Shown: positions 57,630 through 64,000 of the stretch, one piece after another
Position numbering within the stretch: position 1 is the stretch's first letter
Layout: each line of letters opens with the position of its first letter
Source: Delphinapterus leucas
Taxonomy: Eukaryota; Chordata; Mammalia; Artiodactyla; Monodontidae
Direction of reading: 5' to 3'
Length of the DNA: 64,000 bases
Assembly: GCF_002288925.2 (NCBI RefSeq)
Contig: NW_022098031.1
Span: forward strand, 1,147,159-1,211,158
Program-made: the position numbers and the translations under genes
Notes under the pieces: generated by a model
What the model was told of the DNA's origin: nothing
Seen by the model: only the letters and a program-made list of their open reading frames with translations
Database searches by the model: none

Positions 57630-60064
57630 AAAATCCTCCAACAAACAAAAGCCCAGGACCAGATGGATTCACAGGCGAATTCTATCAAGCATTTAGAGAA
57701 GAGCTAACACCTATCCTTCTCAAACTCTTCCAAAATATAGCAGAGGGAGGAACACTCCCAAACTCATTCTACAAGGCCACCATCACCCTGATACCAAATA
57801 CAGACAAAGATGTCACAAAGAAAGAAAACTACAGGCCAATATCACTGATGAACACAGATGCAAAAATCCTCAACAAAATACTAGCAAACAGAATGCCACA
57901 GCACATTAAAAGGATCATACACCATGATCAAGTGGGGTTTATCCCAGGAATGCAAGGATTCTTCAATATACGCAAATCAATCAATGTGATACACCATATT
58001 AACAAATTAAAGGAGAAAAACCATATGATCATCTCAATAGATACAGAGAAAGCTTTCGACAAAATTCAACACCCATTTATGATAAAAACCCTCCTGAAAG
58101 TAGGCATAGAGGGAACTTTCCTCAACATAGTAAAGGCCAGATATGACAAACCCACAGCCAACATCATCCTCAATGGTGAAAAACTGAAACCATTTCCACT
58201 AAGATTAGGAACAAGACAAGGGTGCCCACTCTCACCACTATTATTCAACATCGTTTTGGAAGTTTTAGCCATAGCAATCAGAGAAGAAAAAGAAATAAAA
58301 GGAATCCAAATCAGAAAAGAAGAAGTAAAGCTGTCAATGTTTGCAAATGACATGATACTCTACATAGAGAATCCTAAACATGCTACCAGAAAACTACTAG
58401 AGCTAAACAATGTATTTGGTAAAGTAGCAGGATACAAAATTAATGCACAGAAATCTCTGGCATTTCTATACACTAATGATGAAAAATCTGAAAGTGAAAT
58501 TAAGTAAACAATCCCATTTACCAATGCAACAAGAAGAATAAAATATCTAGGAATAAACCTAGCTAAGGAGACAAAAGACCTGTATGCAGAAAATTATAAG
58601 ACACTGATGAAAGAAATTAAAGATGATACAAAGACAATGGAGAGATATACCATGTTCTTGGATTGGAAAAATCAACATTGTGAAAATGACTATACTACCC
58701 AAAGCAATCTACAGATTCAATGAAATCCCTATCAACAACCACTGGCATTTTTTACAGAAGTAGAACAAAAAATTTCACAATTTGTATGGAAACACAAAAG
58801 ACCTCGAATAGCCAAGGCAATCTTGAGAAAGAAAAACGGAGCTGGAGCAATCAGGCTCCCTGATTTCAGACTATACTACAAAGCTACAGTAATCAAGACA
58901 GTATGGTACTGACACAAAAACAGAAATATAGATCAATGGAACAGGATAGAAAGCCCAGAGGTAAGCTCACGCACATATGGTCACCTTATCTTTGATAAAG
59001 GAGGCAAGAATATAAAGTGGAGAAAAGACAGCCTCTTCAATAAGTGGTGCTGGGAAAACTGGACAGCTACATGTAAAAGTATGAGTTTAGAACACTTCCT
59101 AACACCATACACAAAAATTAGCTCAAAATGGATAAAAGACCTAAATGTAAGGCCAGACACTATAAAAAACTCTTTGAGGAAAACATAGGCAGAACACTCT
59201 ATGACAAATCACAGCAAGGTCCTTTTTGACCCACCTCCTAGAGAAATGGAAATAAAAACAAAAATAAACAAATGGGACCTAATGAAGCTTAAAAGCTTTT
59301 GCACAGCAAAGAAAACCATAACCAAGATGAAAAGACAACCCTCAGAATGGGAGAATATATTTGCAAATGAAGCAACTAACAAAGGATTAATCTCCAAAAT
59401 TTACAAGCAGCTCATGCAGCTCAATATCAATAAAACAAACAACCCAATCCAAAAATGGGCAGAAGACCTAAATAGATATTTCTCCAAAGAAGACATACAG
59501 ATTGCCAACAAACACATGAAAGAATGCTCAACATCATTAATCATTAGAGAAATGCAAATCAAAACTACAATGAGATATCATCTCATACCGGTCAGAATGG
59601 CCATCATCAAAAAATCTAGAAACAATATATGCTGGAGAGGGTGTGGAGAAAAGGGAACACTCTTGCACTGCTGGTGGGAATGTAAATTGATACAGCCACT
59701 ATGGAAAACAGTATGGAGGTTCCTTAAAAAACTACAAATAGAACTACCATATGACCCAGCAATCCCACTACTGGGCATATACCCTGAGAAAACCATAATT
59801 CAAAAGGAGTCATGTCCCAAAATGTTCATTGCAGCTCTATTTACAATAGCCAGGAGATGGAAGCAACCTAAGTGTCCATCATTGGATGAATGGATAAAGA
59901 AGATGTGGCACATATATACAATGGAATATTACTCAGCCATAAAAAGAAACGAAATTGAGTTATTTGTAGTGAGGTGGATGGACCTAGAGACTGTCATACA
60001 GAGTGAAGTAAGTCAGAAAGAGAAAAACAAATACTGTATGCTAACACATACATATGGAATTTAA

Positions 60065-60436
60065 GAAAAAAAAAAAAGGTCATGAAGAACCTAGGGGTAA
60101 GACAGGAGTAAAGACACACACCTACTAGAGAATGGACTTGAGGATATGGGGAGGGGGAAGGGTAAGCTGTGACAAAGTGAGAGAGTGGCATGGACATATA
60201 TACACTACCAAACGTAAAATAGATAGGTAGTGGGAAGCAGCCGCATAGCACAGGGAGATCAGCTCTGTGCTTTGTGACCACCTAGAGGGGTGGGATAGGG
60301 AGGGTGGGAGGGAGGGAGATGCAAGAGGGAAGAGATTTGGGAACATATGTATATGTATAACTGATTCACTTTGTTATAAAGCAGAAACTAACACACCATT
60401 GTAAAGCAATTATACTCCAATAAAGATGTTAAAAAA
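60065..60436 (+). other. L1 3'UTR with G-rich tract and poly(A) signal
   Basis: After the ORF2 stop comes a purine-rich 3'UTR with 'ggggagggggaagggtaagc' near 60151 and a dense G-run block at about 60295-60327 (GGGG-T-GGG...GGG pattern, seven or more G-runs), a potential G-quadruplex as known for L1 3'UTRs in other mammals. It ends with AATAAA in 'ccaataaagatg'. Confidence 0.88.
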
Positions 60437-60789
60437 TATGTATCAGCTAATAAGTACAGATAAAATAATAGAATTAGAAAATTGCCATTTGCCAATCCTA
60501 ATGAACTAACTGATTCAGGCTATGCTCATCAATGGATGGTAGTACCATTAGATTAACGGTTTATGGGAAACTATAAAATGAAGGGGTCAGGCTATCACCA
60601 CTTGTACCTATGGGGCAAGCTTAATAACACTAAAGTGAGATAACCCAGCATTATATGTCATCTGATGTAAAGTAATAGGAAATAATACATGTGAAGGAAA
60701 TACACAGAATTATCCATGATATATTCTTGCCAAAATAATGTGAATCTAATTCTAAGTTTCTACATCTAAATTCCAGTCTACAGGAAATA
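60437..60789. other. Unassigned sequence
   Basis: About 350 bp, nothing recognised. Confidence 0.35.
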
Positions 60790-61660
60790 CTACAGACAGA
60801 GAAACAAGTTAAATGACATTATAGGAAGAAACAGGCCAAATCCAGAATTTCTCAGGACACCTAATCCAGTTTCTTCAACAAGTCAAGAGCATGAAAAACC
60901 AAAAAAGAGAGGACCATTCTACTTTAGAACTAATGTAAAAGACATAATAACCAAATACAGTGAGAGTCCTTTGCTTGGATCCCAATTCAAATCAACTGCA
61001 AAAAGACATTTTTAGATAATTGGGGAAATTTTATTATGAACTGGAAATTAGATCATAATAAAAAAAAAACATTTAAAATAACACAAGAGGGACTTCCCTG
61101 GTGGTCCAGTGGTAAAGGGTCCGCCTCGCAATGCAGGGGATGTGGGTTTGATCCCTGGTCAGGGAGCTAGGATCCCACATGCCATGGGGCAACTGGGCCC
61201 GTGTGCTGCAAACTACAGAGCCCACGTGCCCTGGAGCCTGTGAGCCACAACTAGAGAGAGAAAATCCACACGCCACAATTAGAGAGAAGCCCGCGCACCA
61301 CAACAAAGAGCCCACGTGCCACAACAAAAGATACTGCATGCCTCAACGAAGATCCCGTGTGCCACAACTAATACCCGATGCAGCCAAAAATAAATAAAAT
61401 TTAAAAATAATAATAAATAAATATTTTTTTAAATAAATAAAATAAAATAACACAAGATGTGATAATGGCACTGTGGTAATGTAAGAAAATGCCTCTCCCT
61501 TTTTTGAGATGCATACTGATATATTTAGGGATTGAAATGACATGATTCTGAGATTTGCTTTGAAATACTTCAGTAAAAATAATTGGAGGATAGACGAAAC
61601 ACGTGTGTCAAAATGTTGATATTTGTTAAAGTTAGGTGATGGATAATTTTTCATAATAAA
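60790..61660 (+). repeat. Old LINE 3'-end sequence split by a SINE
   Basis: Left part at 60790-61074 ('gagaggaccattctacttta', 'ttgcttggatcccaattcaa', 'ctgcaaaaagacatttttag') and right part at 61458-61660 ('tgtgataatggcactgtggt', 'aatgtaagaaaatgcctctc', 'gagatttgctttgaaatact') form one old repeat, most likely an L1M 3'UTR. Confidence 0.65.
61089..61443 (+). mobile_element. CHR SINE, long type, with 14-bp TSD
   Basis: 'gggacttccctggtggtcca' through 'cccgatgcagccaaaaataa' with a long AT-rich tail. The body contains repeated 'gccacaac' units. TSD 'aaaataacacaaga' at 61075-61088 and 61444-61457. B box GTTTGATCCC. Confidence 0.94.
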
Positions 61661-62160
61661 AATTTTAAAAGACAAAAGACCTAATATCATAAAAGTGCCA
61701 ACCTGTGCAAACTGGTTTATAAAGTCAAAGCTATTATAATCAAAATCCCAAATGGATTCTTGATAATGTTTGACAAAATCACTCTGAAATTTATACGGAA
61801 GCTCAAAGGGTCACACAAAACTAAGACAGTTCTAAAAAAGACTAAGATCAGAGAGATCTGCCTACCAAATTTAGAGATTCATTGTGATGCTGTAGTAATA
61901 AAGACAGTGAACTGTCATTGGCACAGGAAAAGACAAATACACCAGAGTCAAAGGACTAGAATCAATCTCACATAAAAATGGATTTTTCAGAGCAGACTTC
62001 ACAGAAGGGTGTGAAAGGATGAACTGTTCAGTAAATGCCACTACAAAAATTGGTAATCTAATTACACACAAAATCAAATCAAATGCAGGTGGATTAAAAA
62101 TGTAAAAGTGGAAGACAAAAATTACAAAACTTTTAAAAGACATGTAATAGTGAGATTACA
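61661..62160 (+). repeat. L1M ORF2 relic
   Basis: 'tcaaaatcccaaatggattc', 'ctgaaatttatacggaagct', 'agtaataaagacagtgaact' and 'aaaatggatttttcagagca' in L1 ORF2 order. Frames are broken. Confidence 0.8.
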
Positions 62161-62627
62161 AATAGATCATTATTTGTTTACATTAGGAACCCTCAGATAT
62201 ATCTAAATTTCTGAACAACTGACAACATTTCTTGGCAATTTTTCTCTTTCTAGAAAGAGATTTTAAGATGTGGTCTTCATCCCTGAGGCCATGCTGGGGA
62301 ACCCTGGGTCAGTTCTGGAAGGTACCAAGCAGCACGTCACCCCACTCAGCAAAAAAGCAGCCCAGTGCCCCCACCACAGCATTAATGGCAGAGATACAAA
62401 ATCCATTCTTAAGCTCTGGAAAGTTTGACAATTACTATGATTTTTATGCAGGAAAATGAAGGAACCCTCTGGTCTTTTCTTTCTCCAATGTGAAAAGAAA
62501 AATTTGTAACTTTACACATGTAAATGACCTTGTTAAGAGAGAAATTATTATCCATACTCTTTGCCTGTGTTCTGAGCTGCACAAACAGTGATATGCGCTC
62601 AAATTTTTTCAGGCTTCAATTTAAGTT
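62161..62627. other. Unassigned sequence with a 75-codon frame
   Basis: The frame at 62232-62459 ends LMAEIQNPFLSSGKFDNYYD. No domain recognised. The DNA is somewhat less AT-rich than its surroundings, so an old repeat or retropseudogene fragment is possible. Confidence 0.35.
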
Positions 62628-62751
62628 TGTTTTTTTTTTTTTTGGCCGCACCACACAGCTTGTGGGATCTTAGTTCCCTGACCAGGGATCAAACCCGGGC
62701 GTTCGGCAGTGAAAGCACAGAGTCCAAACCACTGGTCCGCCAGGGAATTCC
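62628..62751 (-). mobile_element. Short tRNA-Glu-derived SINE (CHR-related)
   Basis: T run, then 'ggccgcaccacacagcttgt', 'gggatcttagttccctgacc' and 'aaaccactggtccgccaggg', ending 'aattcc'. About 120 bp: only the tRNA-like head and a short body, unlike the other copies. Confidence 0.88.
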
Positions 62752-62935
62752 TAAGTATCATTTCTTTATATAGCTATTCCTTCTCTCTTCTCTGTCCTGC
62801 CCCCTATCTTTGTCCAGGATTGATATTACCATAATTGAATTCTCAATCTTTTCCTTTGTGACTAGTACTTTTTATGTCTTGAGAAATCCTTCCTTATCTT
62901 GAGTCAGAAATATGTTATACTATATCAGCAGTAGA
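62752..62935. other. Unassigned sequence
   Basis: Nothing recognised. Confidence 0.3.
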
Positions 62936-63200
62936 CAAACTTTCTTTGTAAGGGGCCAGAGGGTAAATATTTGGGGCTTTACAGACCATACAGTCTCTGT
63001 AGCAACTACTCAACTCTGCCACTGAGACACAAAACAGCCATAGACAATATGCAATGAATGGACATGGCTGTGTTCCAATAAAACTTTATTTACGGACACT
63101 GAAATTTGAATTTTATGTAATTTTTACATGTCACAAAGTATTACTCTTCTGGGTTTCTTTCAACCATATTTTACATGTGGACTTTTACAACATTCTAAAA
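62936..63200 (+). mobile_element. hAT-type MITE, same family as 47681-48677
   Basis: 'cagcagtagacaaactttct', 'ggggccagagggtaaatatt', 'gcaactactcaactctgcca' and 'tgtgttccaataaaacttta', then 'caaccatattttacatgtgg'. Right end decayed. Confidence 0.78.
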
Positions 63201-63504
63201 AGGCAGTCTCTGTTTCAAGGGTGGCTTCAAACCCTTATTCAAAATAAAGTGTGTGGGCTCTCTATTGTTACCTTTCCACCCAATTAGGGAAATTTGTGTG
63301 GGTTGTCTGGGGACTTCTAATTTACTCCTGATTTGAAGCTGGGTTCCAGATTACTAACATGAACATTAGAAATCTAGCATGCCTGCATATGTAAATATGT
63401 AGATCAAATATGTGATGTAATATGTGTGTTATATACATAAATATATACATTCAAAATGTAATGTAGCTGTCCTCTTGTTCCTATTTCTAACTCTTACTCC
63501 TCAA
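63201..63504. other. Unassigned sequence
   Basis: AT-rich, nothing recognised. Confidence 0.3.
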
Positions 63505-63645
63505 TACACCTACCTGATGTTTCTCAACATTTAGTGTACCTAAGAATCATTTGGAATGGTGTGATAAGATGCAGATTCCCAGTCTTACACCTAGAGATTA
63601 AGATTCAGCGGATTTGTGGTAGACTCCAAACATCCCAGGTAAATC
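63505..63645 (-). mobile_element. MER5-like hAT-Charlie MITE
   Basis: 'tgtttctcaacatttagtgt', 'acctaagaatcatttggaat', 'agatgcagattcccagtctt' and 'gagattaagattcagcggat' match MER5A-type elements in reverse orientation. Confidence 0.72.
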
Positions 63646-64000
63646 TGCTACAAGTGGGCAATAGAGCACAATATGAGAAAAATAGAATCAGGCCAGGCAC
63701 TGGCAAGATGGTGGGAGCAATACTGGCCCAGGGTGACAGAAATACTGAACAATAACAAGGAGGTGCTGAGAAAAATTACCCTAAGATATCAACTTTTGAT
63801 GTAGCAGCTCTACCTCATATTGAATATGTTTATATTTGATAGTTGGACTGTGTTATGTGGGGACTTTGGAGTTGACTTGATCTGCCTGAAGGTTTAAGAA
63901 GCTTAGCAATTAATTATTACTAACTATATAATCTTGGTCAAATTACCTCATTCTTCTGAGCCTCAACTTCCTCATCTATAAATTTGAGAAATGTCATCGC
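63646..64000. other. Unassigned sequence, MIR-like at the very end
   Basis: The last 100 bases ('aatcttggtcaaattacctc', 'cctcaacttcctcatctata') look like a plus-strand MIR cut off by the window edge. The rest is unassigned. Confidence 0.45.

Larger units (their letters stand above)
55617..60064 (+). pseudogene. L1 ORF2 (endonuclease and reverse transcriptase), multiply broken
   Basis: Endonuclease domain at 55617-56350: LNVNGLN, CLQETHF and [10 protein letters not shown] keep the N, E and D/N positions, but the RIDHI-type motif reads RIEHI (E codon 56226-56228) and SDH reads SNH (N codon 56298-56300). A 100-N gap at 56643-56742 follows. A frameshift lies near 56940, an in-frame TAA at 57264-57266, and a SINE at 57281-57629. 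The RT region at 57640-58507 keeps [13 protein letters not shown], but FADD reads FAND (58340-58351). A TAA ends that frame at 58505. A last frame at 59201-60064 holds the zinc-knuckle-like CX3CX7HX4C ([18 protein letters not shown]). Confidence 0.95.
52681..60436 (+). mobile_element. Nearly complete LINE-1 element
   Basis: Contains a CpG-rich 5'UTR (52681-54699), ORF1 (54700-55558, frameshifted), an inter-ORF spacer, ORF2 (55617-60064, frameshifted, gapped and SINE-interrupted) and a 3'UTR ending 'ccaataaagatgttaaaaaa'. About 7.3 kb without the SINE and gap, so near full length. L1s copy their RNA by target-primed reverse transcription. This copy can no longer do so. I found no TSD: the left flank is another L1 fragment and the right flank 'tatgtatcagctaataag' has no match there. 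Confidence 0.95.

Overview
The window is mammalian nuclear DNA, most likely from a cetacean. At least sixteen copies of a tRNA-Glu-derived SINE (CHR type, opening GCTTCCCTGGTGGCGCAGTGG) are present. They sit among LINE-1 elements whose 3' ends match the artiodactyl/cetacean lineage as I remember it, over an older layer of MIR, L2, L1M, MLT1 and hAT/Charlie relics. I saw no BovB LINE and no Bov-tA SINE, which argues against a ruminant. All family names come from recalled consensus sequences and have not been checked by a database search.

No protein-coding host exon, structural RNA gene or CRISPR array can be supported. Almost every open frame is a shadow of a repeat or a chance frame in AT-rich sequence. 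The window is probably intergenic or from a large intron.

Layout. 1-13.5 kb: AT-rich background with MIRs, L2 fragments, L1M pieces and three CHR SINEs. 13.5-20.8 kb: two long minus-strand L2 relics, one carrying nested insertions, separated by about 3 kb I cannot assign. 20.9-27.4 kb: minus-strand L1M, then a younger minus-strand L1, then an old MIR interrupted by a plus-strand L1 that itself carries a SINE. 27.4-34 kb: hAT transposase relic, MIRs and L1M. 34.6-40.5 kb: SINEs, including one inside another, and three compound (TC)n(AC)n microsatellites with a 10-N gap. 42.4-44.8 kb: MLT1 relic, then a 2.1-kb L1 insertion that appears to carry about 1 kb of 3'-transduced DNA. 47.5-48.9 kb: a three-level nest of repeats. 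49.6-52.7 kb: old L1 debris holding the 3' end of an HSPD1 (HSP60) retropseudogene. 52.7-60.4 kb: a nearly complete LINE-1 with 5'UTR, ORF1, ORF2 and 3'UTR. 60.4-64 kb: further old repeats and two SINEs.

How the parts relate. The L1s supply the endonuclease/reverse-transcriptase activity that mobilises the SINEs and processed pseudogenes, and most younger inserts carry target-site duplications consistent with that. The long L1 here is inactive: ORF1 and ORF2 are frameshifted, ORF2 is split by a SINE, and residues at two endonuclease positions and one reverse-transcriptase catalytic position are changed. A 100-N gap in ORF2 is flanked by the same 170-bp sequence on both sides, which looks like an assembly artefact.

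No new biological system was recognised. The best leads are the L1 3' transduction, the false duplication at the gap, SINE tails that carry extra non-SINE sequence, and an apparent poly(A)-only insertion.
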